DNA of 64,000 nucleotides from NCBI GenBank assembly GCA_038496675.1, contig CM076655.1, positions 23,296,118-23,360,117 of the forward strand. Direction: 5' to 3'. This document shows, one piece after another, positions 1 to 14,866 of this stretch (position 1 is its first letter; every line of letters starts with the position of its first letter). The position numbers were made by a program, and so were the translations under genes. The notes below the pieces were generated by a model. It saw only the letters and a program-made list of their open reading frames with translations. It did not search any database and had not been told where the DNA came from. This stretch comes from Rachycentron canadum (Eukaryota > Chordata > Actinopteri > Carangiformes > Rachycentridae).

Positions 1-235
1 AGGACGCTCAATTCACTGATCTCGGTTAAGTATTCGTCTGAAGGGAAGACCGGTGGGGTTTGGTCGGAAACGCGGACCTGGACATGGATGGAGCAGAGAT
101 CACTGCGCTGGGGGAAGCCCTGATCAGTGGCCTTCACCGTCAGATGGAACTGGTCCTGAGGCTGGAGGTCCAGAGGTTTAGAAACACTGATGGAGCCCAG
201 ATCTGGATCTATGGAGAAGATGTTGTCGATGTTAC
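1..235 (-). CDS. fat2: fat2 coding exon 10 (cut by the window edge): end of cadherin repeat 14 and start of repeat 15
   Basis: The acceptor is cctctcctgcag|GTAACATC, phase 1. The open frame runs off the left end, so 235 nt is a minimum. It encodes residues 1585 to about 1662: GNIDNIFSIDPDLGSISVSK, PLDLQPQDQFHLTVKATDQG, CSIHVQVRVSDQTPPVF and PSDEYLTEISEL. The linker between repeats 14 and 15 is VSDQTPPVF rather than DxNDNxP, as in human FAT2 (PSDRSAPIF). Confidence 0.92.
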
Positions 236-3200
236 CTGCAGGAGAGGAAATAACGTGTTACACAAAGGAATTACTCAAAACGCCTTATTGAAATACTGTT
301 GCTGTTGAGTCTACCACTTTATCATTAGATTTAATTCTGCTGTAATTTAAATTAGATGCACTTTTAATTACTAGGTTTTAATAAAAAAAACAAAAAAAAA
401 AAAACATGGTTTATAAATTATTTTGTAAAATAATTCATTTAAAAGGTGCTGTTATTAGTTGATTAGATTATCTTAACAAAATGAGTCTTTGGTAATTGAT
501 TAAAGGTGTAATTCATTTTTCAGGTTCTCCACTATGAGAACTGCTGTTGTTGTTACTGAATTATAATTGCTTGAATATTTTAACATTTTGCATTATTGGT
601 CAGATCAAACAAGACATTTCATAATGACATTTCATGTGTTATATAAATGACATAGTCTTTGTTAGCCTTGTGTTAATTAGTGAGCTTTATGTGTTACTTT
701 TGTGGAGAGCCAGGCTAATCTTTTCTCCCTGTTTTTGGCATTTGTGCCATTTAGTTAATGGGCTACTGGCTCCAGATGATCATCATCATCATCTAACTCA
801 CTGGTTTTCAATATCAATCTGAGTCAATGTTTATATAGATAAAAGTGCCATTTTTTATATTCTACTGCTTTGATCAGGTTTATTCTGTCTGTTGCATTTC
901 AAACAAGACACAGAGCTCCACATTCATATCATCCTTCAGGCCATTTTATTCCTCTGGTCCTAAAGGTTGAATCTGAGACAGTATTAGTTATTAAGATGGA
1001 TGTTCTTTGCTGTATAAAACACACTAAGCGGGTATAATGTGTTCCTCTGCACCAGCTGGGGTTATGCGCCGTGCTACATATTTTCCCAACCGCTTTGATC
1101 ATACATGATCAGCAACATCCCCTGGATAAATCCCGCACTACTGCAGTGGAAATCAAGTCGTATGGCTCAGCCGTTCTCTCAGATGGTCGAGACGTTTCAG
1201 CTCCGTGTGCGAAGCAAAGCGATGCAAAAAACAGAGGACCGAGACCGCAAGGTTGAAATTCAAATCCCAAAACAGGATACACCTGTGATGATACCCGCTC
1301 TCTCAGGTATCATCATTGTGCCTTTGAACTGCAGTGGAGCTAAGCCGACATTTGAACCATGGTTGTCTGTGGCAGCTCCCAGGTGTGAATACATATCTGA
1401 ATGAATGTGAAGCAGAGTGAAGCTGAAAAAGAAGCAGGTGCGAATAGAAGATAGAAATAACCCCTTTGTTGCTCACCGGAGTGCAGAGAGTAGCTGATGT
1501 CGGCATTGCTGCCCATGTCCTTGTCCAGCGCCTTGACCTGGATGACCTCGGAGCCTGTGGGGGCCAGGTTGGAGATGCTGGCCTCGTACCGGGGGCTGAG
1601 GAAAGCTGGCGAGTGGTCGTTACAGTCCTCCACATGAACCACAACCTTCACAAAGTTTCTCTTCACAGGGATTTCCTGATCACGTACCTGAGGAGCAGCA
1701 AAAAGTAGCGTTTGTGTATGTGGTGGTCAGAGACTTTTATGACTGTTATCGTCACAAAACCTCAGAATATTTTATAAAATAATGATTTTGGCGCCATTTT
1801 TTGCTGCTGTTAATTTTCATGAGACAATAGTTTATTTCTAGAGCTTCGTTCCTTGTCCTGACATTACATTTGTGTGCCATGTCTTTATCATCTGCCATGC
1901 ACATGATAAAATGTAAAAATTCAAATAGCTATTTTATTTTTCTTATTTCCTCTTTTAGGTGCATTGTGAACAATTAAAAGTTGTTCTGCTCTTTCTCGTA
2001 AGTTGATTTAATCCAAGGTCAAGTTAAGCTGAATTTGTTTACAGAGCAAATTTAAACTGTATGAAAATGTGAGAAAATCCTCCTTTTTCTTCTGCTCAAT
2101 AAACCTTTTCAAACCCAAGGAATTAGCAGTTAGTGAAGCCGTATTTGTTAGATGCATTATATAAAGTTGACAATTATATGAGATATGAGGTTGTCAAGGG
2201 ACAGCAATGGTAATATTGACCACAGTGCTTTCATAAAAAAAGTTTGAAAAAGATAAATAAAATAAATATGATTATATAAAAGAGACATGAAGGTCTATAA
2301 CTACAGAATACAGATCGTTGTAAAGCAGTTCACATATTTTAAGGGGGAATGAAAAGGTGATTTCTTTGACATTGTATTCTATGAATTCTATGACAGCTGA
2401 AAACACAATACGATTTCTCCACTGAAAGCACACAGACACTGCTGCATTCCTTCTATAAATAGTATAAATAACAAAGCTCATTACTGGTGTTATTTAGTGT
2501 TTGAGTAGACAGCACAAGCTGTTTCTCATGTGCATGGTCATTTTAATTCACACATGTGGGCCTCTGACCCACATTAAACAAGAGGACTATTTATCCGTGG
2601 GTGCCAGCATCCTGTTTGCTCTGTGTTATTTGATGTCAGTGTAAATTAAGACTCAATTCTACAGTATTGTGCTGAGATAACTGTCTCATTACCATCACGA
2701 TCAGAGTATGAACAGAGATCATCTCGTAGTCGAGCTCCTCCGTCATCACCAGGACTCCACTCTTTGGGTCCAGGTGGAAGAACTTGGTGCTGTCCGGATG
2801 GAGGCTGCTGTGGATGGAGTACACCAGCTTACTGTTGGTGTCAGCGTCCTGAGCACTGATCTGCAGGATGTCCTTCCATGGGGAGGTGTCCTCAGGAACC
2901 CTCACCTTAGATGACACAGGAACAGACAAGGAAGTGAGGAAAACTTTACTCCAGATAATAAACAAAACAATGCAAACATATCAAACTAAATTATCTCACT
3001 GTGATGTTTTGATTTGAAGATTATTTTTTATTCATAACAGGGGTGGGACTGAAAACTGTTTGAGGACAAGAAGTTGTTCTGTGAGGGCAGAGACAGGACC
3101 AGAGAGGCTGTTGAAAACAACAGTGATGCAGCAGCTTTATACGTCTGCTGGACATACTTATAATCACAGTAAAGAATGGTTGCAGGAGGCTTTAATGTCT

Positions 3201-6200
3201 CTCAAAATAAATCTATATTTAGCCTCCTGGCTACCACGGGGCCACCACAGAAGTCAAGAGTCAAGGTTAGGAGTTAGGGTTTAACTACCTGATATACCAG
3301 TGGCTAAGTTAACAACTCTGGTCAAACTAAAACGATATTTTCACAGTCACAGGACGGGCAGCTTTAGTTGAACTACTGAGGACAAGTATGACATTGCAAA
3401 GCAGAGTTTAAACTCATATCATCATCTCCAAACAAATATAAAAAACACAAGGCTCAAGTTATAACACCATGGCAATGTTATGCTTCCTGTTTACATCCCT
3501 CAAAGCCCCCAGTTCATGGGAACTGTAGTTCCAAAACGTGGAGCAGATGCTTAAATATCTTTGTTGTGAGAAATGTTGACCAACACAAACAGCTTGCTTA
3601 GGTATTTCACCTGTGATTATAGAGACACAAAAGTTCTCAGGCGCTTTTCACACCTGGCCGTGTCTCTGTCATTTTGCTGTAATGACTGAACTCTGTATTC
3701 AAATGACAATCTATTTTCCCCAATTCTCACCTCGTACAGCGGCTTCAGGAAGACCGGGCGGTGTTCGTTCATGTCCAGCACACGGATGTAAGCCTGCGGT
3801 TTGGAGATGGATACACAGGGTTTAAGAAAATAGATGCTCGGCATGAGCAACATTAGATATGGATGGTGGCGCCTCAAAGCTGCTTCTCATGCAGCACTTG
3901 ATCCCTATGCTGCCGGCAGGACTTAAGATTGGATTCTAAACCAGAGATTTTCAAAATCAAATGAGAACATGCATATCATTGTTGCAATATTTTTTTACTT
4001 AATGCAGCTTGTTCGGCTCAGGCAGTTTACAAATACAGTGATTTTAAGGTGTCATCACTTGCTCACTTTGTTTTTCCGTGATCTCAAACACAAGAGGAAA
4101 TGTTATTTTGTTGATTTGTTGTAGTTTAGGTTCATATTACACCCATAATAAGCCAACTATGAACAGAGAGCCCAAGGGATCAGGAACCGAGGATGGTCTG
4201 GTTTAAACCCAGGACCTAAGGGACAAAGTCTGGTTTAATTATTCAATCCGCATTAGCATGAAGATTTAATCAGTTAAATTTGTCTCATTTATACCATTCA
4301 CATTTGTTTTAATCTTAAAAAAAAGAAAGGAAATTCCTGGCACGGATGGACAGTTTTCTTGCCCAGGTGCTTTAGGCTTCATGTTTCTAACCTGTGTGGT
4401 GGCGCTATGGTGTCCGTCGGTAACATGCACTGTCAGGTTGTAGTTGGAGCGCCGAGCCGCATCGAGCCGGCGGGCGATGGAGATGGTCCCAGTATTCCTC
4501 TGGATGTCAAAGTCCTTTTCCTCATCACCACCTGAGAGACAGATGGATGAGGGGGAATAGACAGGTAGATGGAAATTTTAAAAAGAGGCTTATTCCATCT
4601 GCTGCTGAGGCTACAGTGTGTGGGGTTACGGATCAGGCCGTGTCCTGCTGTCAGGTGTAATCTCTCGGATGATACGTCAGAAGCTGCAGGTCTGATTTTG
4701 ACTGGTTGCAGCAATGATGCATCTTGGCATCGTCCTCCAGCGTCTGAAGACTCGTGGTGATTTCCCTGTGGGGGGCGCTACTATTAATGATCCACTCTAA
4801 CTTTGAAAAGTCCAAACTTCACCATCAGTCAGTCAGACGTGGAGGATACGTCTGACTGACTACATGTTACAGCTCTCTTTGATAATATGCAAGTACAAGT
4901 ATGTACTTTTAATAATGCTAATTTTCATGCCTTTATAAAGTGTATTTTTTTAAAAATGTTTTCCTTAGTGGAGTTAAAGGTGTCCTGTGATATACAGATT
5001 GAAAAGCTCCTTAAGATTTGATAAATAACACATCTCACCCTGACTTCAATAAAAACAGAAGTGGGTTTTGTATAAATGTTCACGCTGTTGAAGTTATTGA
5101 ATTAAAAGAGAGCACCAAAGTAGAGGAGAATAAAGACGGAGAGAGAGTAAAATAGATTTTCCTTGCTTCACATGAAACCATCCATCACAGCAGGACATTC
5201 TGATGGCCTCTCATTTACAGACCGAGCTGAGAAACCAACTGAGACACTCAGACCCTCCAGCTACACTGCTCTGATCGGATTTTGAAAGTTTAACCTTGAC
5301 TTCTGTCTCCTGTCCTCCAGCTGGACACAGTAGTGGACGGTGACAGAGAAAATGAATTAATGTTATTTGTTATTTGAATTAATGGCCTTTCTTGAAATAT
5401 GATCCAGGTGTCGCTGACAGAATGAATGAACAAATGAATGAAGTTTTGAAATCTGAAAATAAGTAGTGACATCAAAGACACTCAGAATCCATTAGGGGCA
5501 GAATCAAAGTGCAGCGTGTACTACTAACTTACTTGAAATATCTAAAATCAAACATCTCACTACAAATTGTTTTTGGTTTTTTATAATTCATATAATTGCA
5601 TTTTGTTTCAGGTGTAAGTCATGATTCCACTAAACAGCAGTTAAAAGTGTTTGTCACGTAAGCAAAGCAGTGAAATGAGGGTTGGACACGCCTGCAGGGC
5701 AGATGGTGCAAACTGCAAGACTGTAACACGATATTATGAAAAATATAACACGGCAGGAAATATTGAATCTTCTTTCCAACAACAGAGAACATCTGGAGAA
5801 AGTGGACAAAACTTTTTTTTTTTTTTTTTTAATTTTAGTTTTAATGCTCATCTGACATTGAAACACTACACAGACGCTTTTAAGACTCACAGGCTGGATT
5901 CTAAAATGCTTAAGATTTATCAGGATAGCAACTATTTTATCTTTGGTTAGAGGGTAAATGGTAGAAATGCTGAAGACTTTATGAGCGCTCATTATGTATT
6001 CTGGTGAGAAAAGCAAAAAAAACATTGAAAACTTCTGGGTTGTGAAAAGCTTCTGCTTTTGTTGTTGCAAATGGTGGGTGTCTTGTTTATGTGCATTAAT
6101 GATCTCATAGTCATGGTCTGTCCTTCATTTATCCTGATTTGTCCAATTTTTTACTGACTACATGATTGTTTCTTCTTTCCTTTCTTACACCATTGAATTG

Positions 6201-6448
6201 AATCATCTATGAGTCACACTGTACTTTAAAGTCCATCTGGTGTCCTTGCTCTTCTTTCACTCTCTTTATCCTCTCTTCCTCTTATCTTTCCTTCCCTCCT
6301 TCCTTTTGTTTGATTCTTTACTTTTCTACCTTCATGTCTTTTCTCTTGCTCCCTCTCTCAGCAGGTTGTGTGTATATACGCGAGAAAGGTAAACCTCATG
6401 CCTGCTCAGCCAGATGGTGTTTATTAAGATATCCACCTTGCACAGGGC

Positions 6449-6527
<79 letters not shown>

Positions 6528-9500
6528 CTATTATGTGGTGGTTGCGGCTGCTCGTTTTCACTTCAGCATTTATCTGAAAAGTGCAATAAGACAAGAGAAA
6601 TTTCTCTAATTTTCTGCCTCTTAATGGTTTGCCCCTTTTCTTTTCTTACATTATACATGAACACAAATACACACACTCTCCCCTGTGTTTGTTCCCAATC
6701 GATAGATAGTCAGGTCATCCAGAGGTCTATCTGTGTTAGTCACGCCTTAACGACTGAGCTGAAACACTGCACGCTAACCAGCTACATTGACAATTCTATT
6801 TAACTCATTTAGATTTCCAAAGCCCTGGATTGACTTCGTAACAGACGCACAGCGGCAGGCACCAAGGAACATGAAAACAAAAACCACCGAGCCGGATCTA
6901 GCATTGCACCTCTTCGGCTCTAGATGTCATGTGATAAAGGAAAAAGGGATCCTTTATGCAGGAATTTCACTCCATTGTTTTCCATCCATCCGTTCATCCA
7001 TCTTCTAGATGTTAATCTTGTCTCAACTATGGCGACAGCAAGGCATTTAACCATCAGTCATTCAATCTGTCTTTCCCAAACCCTGAACTGTGCAGAGCTT
7101 TAAAGCCTTTTTTAGCTAATTGTTTTGGTTTCATTTGTTTTTTGTTTTTTTTTGGTTCAGACTAGACAAAATTAAAGGATAGCTAGTGATGAAAGTGAAG
7201 CAGCTAAAGACGCAGGTGGATACACGCACCATCTGTCTTACTGCAAAGTGGATGTTGGAAGCAACGAGACTGGAAATTACTGGACAGGTTGACTTTGATA
7301 TAAAAATGTTTCATAGATGTATAGAGAGAAAAGTGAGAAGGAAACTAAAGGGGAATACCTGGCCAGATTGCCACCAATTTCTCTACTTGTGGATTTGTAT
7401 AGTCGCCAGAGGATAGATCCTGATGATCACAATCCTGGCCATTCCTCAAGCCCCCTCCTTTCCTTACAAATACAAAAAATCTACGAGGCTTCAAACCTTC
7501 AGTATTTTTTTTAATAATGACATGACCCATCCTACTCCTGCTGCTGCTGCTGTAAAACCCAGTGAGACGTAGAAATAAACTTCATCCGACTTGTATGAAT
7601 TATTCTCTATCTTTTTCCACTGTGGAGGATCAGTACAGGAACTGATCAATACAATACGTTTTCCCTTGGTCCTCAATGGGTCAAACTCAGGCAGTTCAAC
7701 TAGACTATCAGAATAACTAATCAGCTAAGACGGCAGCAAACGTTCCCCTTCAGGGCAAGTCAAGGAGGGTAGTGAGCTGAAATGGCCGCAGAACAGATGT
7801 CCTTTTTTTTTTAACCGCAACTTCCTCCAGTTAACTGCTACCAATCATAATAAAAGGAGCTTTAATTCCTCAACCTGTCCTGTGTGTGCCTCAGGGTCTG
7901 CTCTCCAGGCACTGCACCTGCCTCAGAAGAGAAGGACGAGCAGCATGTTGTCCTCACCCTGCACAAACCGAATCAGGTCAACTTTCCTGCAGAGAGAGTC
8001 ATCTCCTCCTCCAGATCGCTTTGATCTGCAGATATATTAGTTGAGTCACTGCTCAGAGGTTGTGACAACAAGGTGAGGGTCAGAGATGAAGATCGATTCT
8101 TTCCTTTTACTCTCGCTGTACGATGCAGCTGAATTGATTTTCTTTGACTAACAGTGAAACTTCATGGAAGGAGCACAAACTCACTGACACATTTTAAATA
8201 TAATTTGTGCTCCACCAGCACCAAAAGGCCATAGAGACATTTTTCAACTATTCACCAACAGAAATAGACACTATTATATTGATAACTGATCAATCACTGA
8301 TAATCTTTTTTAATTTGATATGGAAATATTCTCTGGCTGCAGCTTCTTGAACGGGCAGATTTGCTAACTTTCTCTGCATTATATCACGGTAAATTTATTT
8401 ATGCTTATTTAGCCAAATCAGTCAATCTTAACATAAATAAATGAACGCAAAGAATAAAAGCCTGCAGCCCTGGTTAAAATTTAATTTATATTTCATCATC
8501 TTTTTTAAAAATAAATATTTTTCTGAAAATATAACAGTGGTTCCAAATGTTTCTGGCTCAATTTCAAGCAAAAAGTGATTTTTACCATCTTGTGCTGTCT
8601 CATATCAATCACTTTTAGATGCCTGAAAAAAATGAATGGCATACAAATATGTTTTTGTTCTTCTTTGGTATCTTCTTAAACATCTTACGACCTGTACTAC
8701 TCATCTTGGAACCCCTCAGGGCTCTGTGACCGCCAGACAGGTAACCCCTGGGTAGTAGAAACAAACCTTAAACCCAATTATTCATCACTAAATGAAGGTT
8801 TGTCAGTTTTCTCTGCTGGTGAAGGGCATGAAGGGCCCTGGAAAAGGTCAAAGTTTAGTCAGACTATTTCCAAGGAGAAGACTTTGGCCCTAAAAAAGAA
8901 CATTTACTTCGCAATACTATGATGTTGATGACTATCAGCACATTGTCCACACCTCATTAGATCTTAAATCGCAAATTGACCCTTTACTCTAAGGGAAAAG
9001 ATTTCTTATCCTTTTTTATCTAAGTATTTTTCATTCTCACTGTGTTTCTATCATAGGCTATGAGGAAACCCTGCTGGATTCAGACCCAGATCCTGAACTC
9101 ATCCTCTCAGAGCAGATGCTTAACCGTCCCCTGCAGGGGACAAACCTCGTCCTCCAGCAGAGAGCCGTGGCCTCGGACCTACAGGTGACTGACCCTCATC
9201 CCGACCACATTACACCCAGCTGGGACCCACTCCGACACACAGATCGCAGTCCAGTGAAGCCAGAGGGACGTTGCATCCATCCACAAACAGCAGAGATGCA
9301 GCCCTTGCCTGCTACTTGACATCCTGTCGCTGATTTTGTATTTCACTTGTTTTTGTGCAGATTCTCGGGAGGTGGCAAAATTATTTTGACAGCATGGGAA
9401 GCCTTCATTTGTCTTTCTGAGTAATCTCACGGACAGAGAGCATCGATAGGCATCTGGTTGCTGCTGCTGGGGAGGGGAAGGGGTAAAGCAGGGTGATAAA

Positions 9501-12500
9501 AATCTGATCATATCTGTATGGGAGAGGGGTCCTGTGACACAACAGCCCTCATCTGCCAAGGCTGTGATGAGGGTCAGTGATACATGACTGTAGTGCCGAC
9601 TGAGGTGGAAGAAATTAGAGTAAAATAAAAAGATGGCCATCGGTCGCCCGTGTCTTCATGTAGTGAGAGATGAAAGTAAATAAAAGTAGATAAAGAATGA
9701 AGTTTGAAAATCCTGTTTTTATAAAGACAAACACAGAGAAGAGAAGAGAAGAGAAGAGAAGAGAAGAGAAGAGAAGAGAAGAGAAGAGAAGAGAAGAGAA
9801 GAGAAGAGAAGGGAGGGTTCATCTGACGGTTGACAAGCCCTCAGTGATAATTACCAAGTTATGTTCACAGACCACACAGGGAGAAAAACGCTGCACAATT
9901 ATCCAACACATACAACAAACACTTCAGCTCAGACTGATTGAACACAGAGCTGTCAGAGCTTCTGCCACCACAGAATAAATAACACAAACTAGAGGTGGAA
10001 ACAGAAGATGTACGTTCACTGAGAACAGCTTGGAGGCACTTGTAAATATAAATCATATCATCCTTTTTACTGAGCTACATTTATCCTGTGGCTGCTGCTG
10101 CTAATTATTCTGATAAGGATGGTTTGTACAAAATATTAGATAATGTCTTGAAATGTTCTGTAATTCTTCCTGGAACTGAAACACATTATCAAAGAACTTC
10201 CATGTTAATTCATCAGCATTTTAAATAGCAATGAGTAAAAATTCAGCCCTTAACCCAACAACCTAACTCAACAGTAGGTTGTGTGGTTTATCTAACATTG
10301 TTTACTTAATATTTGAGTTTCAAAAGGTCTTTGACAAAAGCCATTTCCCACCATTGGTGGTTAGAGGCTCAACACCAGTGAGTTAAGCACTAGTTAAAGT
10401 TTGTTTTCAGACAGCGGCCGGTCTGGTTTAGTTCAGGCACAGAAATGACTTGTGTGGGACGTTGACTACTTTGGGAATATTAGGGGAGCTTTGTTGTCAA
10501 TAAACATGGACACAGGGTTGAAAACGATCATCGTCACACAAAAGAGCAATAAAAGTCAACGTTTTGTCAAGTCAAGCATCCATCCCGACCTCCTCCCTGT
10601 TAGGACTGCGAATCAGCGTGACTAGTCCTTACAGTCTTTACACGTTACAGTCTTTGCAGTGCGCAGTGATGTGTGAGTGCAGTGAGATTGCGCAAGTGAC
10701 AAGCGCAAGGAGAAATGTACTCTAATGATAAAGTTTTAACCTTAAAATCATTTTGAAAACTTCATTTACGAGCCATATGTTTACTGTGACGCAGCGACAA
10801 ACAGTAAGTCTGCTCGGGTCGATCAGGACTCCTTTGCTTCGTGACATAATGAATGTCATCAGCCATCCGGTGGCAGCAGTTATGAGACAACTGAACGTCC
10901 CCTCAGGGACGCAGAGAGAGTCTGTTGTGTTCTGGCGTACATCGGACTTGGCGCAGCAAAGTGAACAGGAGGAAACCTCGGACTTTCTCTGCACATGCTG
11001 CCCTGCCTGGCAGGAAACGGCCTGGCAAACCCCAGTGTGTTTTCCTGCGAGGCTCAAAGGGAACGAGACAAATGGCACCTCTGGAGTCAGACCACTGATT
11101 TCCACTTCAGCTAAAAAAAAAAATGTTTTCACGCCTTTTATTTTCCAAAGAGCTCTCTGACAGCGATAGTCTTCCTCATACTGTTCCGGGCTGAGAGATG
11201 CAAGAATGGAGGGAAAAGGATAAAGAAGAGGGCGAGAGGGGAGAGGAGGGAGGAGGAAGAATGGCCAGTCGTCCCTCCTGCGGTGATCTGGCAGGCGATG
11301 AGAGGAGGAGCGCTGCTGATTTATCCTCACAGAGAGAAAACATCCTGCTGATACCACTAACACCAAGACCTTTTTTTCCTCTCCTCCTCCCCATTTTTCC
11401 CTCTATTCATCCATCACTCCAGGAACACTTATGCTTTTGTGATGGCAAGATTGCGTTATCTAGCTTTTCGTTGTTTATAGCTGTCTATCCATGATTTACT
11501 CAAGATTTTTGCTAAAACAAAAAGCTAAGCAATAGCTGCTTATTATACCCATCTAATATCAACGCAACACTTTGTGCACAACTCAATACATAACACAAAT
11601 CACACACATAAACTAAGATGTATTTATGCATGAACTGAGATAAAATTGCCAGAAATAATCACAAAGATTCACCGTTTAGTTTGTCTTTGTGTTACTGTGT
11701 GCATGTATGTGCATGAACATGGGGGTATACATAAGGTGAACGGTGTCAAAGTCAACAGTCACACCCCGCCTCTGTTAAGCCTTAAACTACCCCTTTATGT
11801 CTGAAAGTTGTTTCTCTAAGTGTCTTTTCTACAGATTAAATGATCAACTCAAAGGAAAAACAAGCAGCTTTAACATTGTTTCAAAGCCCCTTTACATCTT
11901 CAGAGCTTTCTACACCAAATTCTCTCTCATTGTCTCATAGTCACCATGTTTCTTCTTTGATATCTTTTTACAGCCTCAGCGACAGGATATGAAAGCTGCC
12001 CATCAAAGTGGCAAATAGTCTGTGAGAGGGAATGTTTTAAATACCAGTTAGTTGTTTTGGCCCCTCTCTCGTTGTCATTTTCGAACAATAATCTAAAAAG
12101 AGATAAATTGCTGGGCGGCTGACACTGTAGCCCAGAGGATTGGGCTTCTTGAACCCTGATCTGACTCTCTCAGGCAGCACAGGGAAGCAGCAGCAGGTTT
12201 AGCCAACAAACACAAAATGCAGTGGTCTAAACATAACAATGAACACAGCACCTGGCACAAGATTTAGCAATTGGTGAAAATTGTTCTGGGAAACAACTAA
12301 GTAAACTATAAAAGGCTGATTGAAAAAAAGGTAGAGTTGATCAGAGAAATAAATTGCAGCAGTTTATCACAGAAACACTGAAATTCACAGACTGATGGAA
12401 TGTAAAAGTAAAAACAACAGCGAGTACATTTCTCCCTGTAACTCACACTCACGTTGTTTGTCTCTGCCCTGCTCGGCCTCAAATATCACTCACAGTTGCA

Positions 12501-12894
12501 GGACTTTGCTGACCTTTAGAAAATAACTTGTCTCCAGTTTATAAGGAGACTCATAAGGATGGATGATGGTTGTAACCTGTTTGTATTCCCCAGTGTGAGC
12601 CGGCGCTTTACAAGTCAGCACTTTGGTGTAAGTGGCAATATGGTGAATGTCAGATATCATTTACTAATATGTTGTGCTGTTTGCCTTGGCTGCAGGATTG
12701 TAACATCAGACAGAGGGTATTACGCAGCTAAATGTTAATGTTTTTTTTTTTTTATCCATCGTTTCTCTTCTTTCAGAGGTCATTATCCTCATTTGTGTGA
12801 GGCTTGTTTTCCACCAGAGGTTGAAGTTTATTCTGTTTTTCTTGCGACACCTGCATCGCAAACACCTCCTGATCAATACTCAGCTCAATAGAGT

Positions 12895-12941
<47 letters not shown>

Positions 12942-14866
12942 CAAACGTGCATCTTCCCTCACCTACGATATCAAACCACCTCAGCCGGTGCGTCTCTGTC
13001 ATGATGATGCCCACCATGTGAGTGACAGGCTCCGTTTCCATGACGGCAAAGGTGAAGTGGGGCTCGTCAAACGTGATTGGTTCAGCAGAGGGGGATGGGT
13101 TGCCATTCCACTCAATGTCGAGGCGAGCCGTGGATGATCGTGACGGGCTGCCCTGGTCAGTGGCTTTAATCTGGAAATTAAAAAGGAAATGAAATTAACA
13201 TTTTAATGAGGGTAAAAGGGTAAGAATAGAACACGTCTTAACGAAAGTGCTGTGACAATGGAGCCGACAGTTGAACAGTTTTGAAAAATGATTAATCAAT
13301 TAGTTCATCAAATGGAACATTAACTGGAAACTGTTGCCATAGTGAATTTGTTTTCCATTTTACCAAGCAAAGATGGAAGAAATCTGAACTCAACTCTCAC
13401 CACTCATTGATTTCCTCATCACGTATGATGAAATACATGAAATATCTTCAGAACACGCTGTCCCGCCGCCCAAAATACTCACTAAACCATTGAAATGTAG
13501 ATTCATCCGCTGTTGAAAGTAGTCCCCAACAAATGTATTATTTCCTCCTGATTTGTGTGGTGGGGGCTGAATGTTGCAGACAGGCTGTGTAAGTGTGAAG
13601 GTATTTTGTTCTTTTCGTGGGATTTCTGCACAAAGAAAACATGGACTCAAACCGTCTTTATCCTTTAATGATCTGTAATGATGCTCAACGTCGAAAGAAA
13701 GAAACTCTTCATCGCTGCTCTGTACGTCAGAGTCGGGAAAAAAAACAGCGTTTGATGTTTCTGAAACCCTACAGAGTCTTTCTGTAGCTGATTAACCTGC
13801 TGGCTTCAGCAATGCAGAGTGATGACAAGGACTGAGAACGGTCACTGGTCCCAGAGAAGGTGTTAGAGAAGTGCCTTTCAGTGTATTAAGCACGGGTAAT
13901 TAAGCCTCTTTAGCAGAGCTGGTGGGCTCGCTCAAAGCTTTACAGGCCCCACACCTTCTACAGAGACAAGTAAATGAAGCACAACCCTTTAGACAAAGTA
14001 TTTACTTCAAGCGCGTTGAAATACAAACTCATTATCTCCCTTGATGACATACAAAAGGTACCTTTTTGCTACAGGGCCAGAAAACTCTGTGTGGGTTTAT
14101 CAGATCTGGCATCAATTTATTACGACCTCAGTGTAAAAACTATAAAACCTGACTACAGTTCTACAGTTCAGACACCTACCGTAAGGATACTGTAGTTCCC
14201 AGGCCAGAAATCACCACGCGATGTCACCACCCCCGTCACTGGGTCGATCTCAAAGCGCTCATCCGTGTTGTCTTGGAGCTTGTAGGTTACCACAGCATTT
14301 GAGCCCTCGTCGTCATCCCGGGCGACCATCCTGCAGACCTCCCGTTTACCTGCCTGGTGGCGCTGTTCGGGCAGCCTGACGTGGAAAAGTTTGTCTGTGA
14401 ACTTGGGCCGGTTGTCGTTGGCGTCTAGAACTCCAATCACAACGGTAGCGGTGGAGCGCAGAGACGGAGATCCGTTGTCTGAAACGATCACCTGAGAATT
14501 CAGAGGAGAGAGGGTCGATATCATAACAGAGGTGGTGTCTACAATTTGGACTCACGTGAAGTTATTTTCCTTTATGAATCCGTAAGACGCTTGTTTTAAC
14601 TCACATTGTTGTTGGTATAAAACAGATATGTGTGTGTGTTTGACGGCCTGTAGAACGTGTATTGTTGAAGATTTATTGATGCTCTGAGCCTCTAATGCTC
14701 TGCAGAACAGCAGGATTTGTTTTTCCCTGTTTCAGCTTCAATCTGGAGGGAAGTGGAAATGTTGTTTATAAGAGTCTCACCTCGATACTGTGCTCCGATT
14801 TATCCTCCCGATTCAAGGCTGAGAGAGTGCTGATAACACCTGCATGCACACGCACACATGTACACA

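Larger units (their letters stand above)
4532..12962 (-). other. fat2 intron 5 (8.4 kb)
   Basis: This is the largest internal intron in the window, 8431 nt, between exons 5 and 6. It holds a (CA)n tract (6452-6525), an (AGAAG)n pentanucleotide array (9735-9811), a T-run (5813-5830) and, just inside the donor, a (GT)n/(GCGC) tract (12901-12942). I found no cadherin-like exon in it, and the phase match between exons 5 and 6 leaves none missing. The longer open frames, for example 10722-11366 on the minus strand, show no protein family signal. Confidence 0.85.

Noticed and set aside
5654..6070. 138-residue minus-strand frame in intron 5
   Set aside because: Crosses a T/A homopolymer and is AT-rich with no domain.
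10722..11366. 214-residue open frame on the minus strand in intron 5
   Set aside because: No recognisable domain, low-complexity Ser/Pro/Leu stretches and no fit to the gene's phase chain. It is probably chance.
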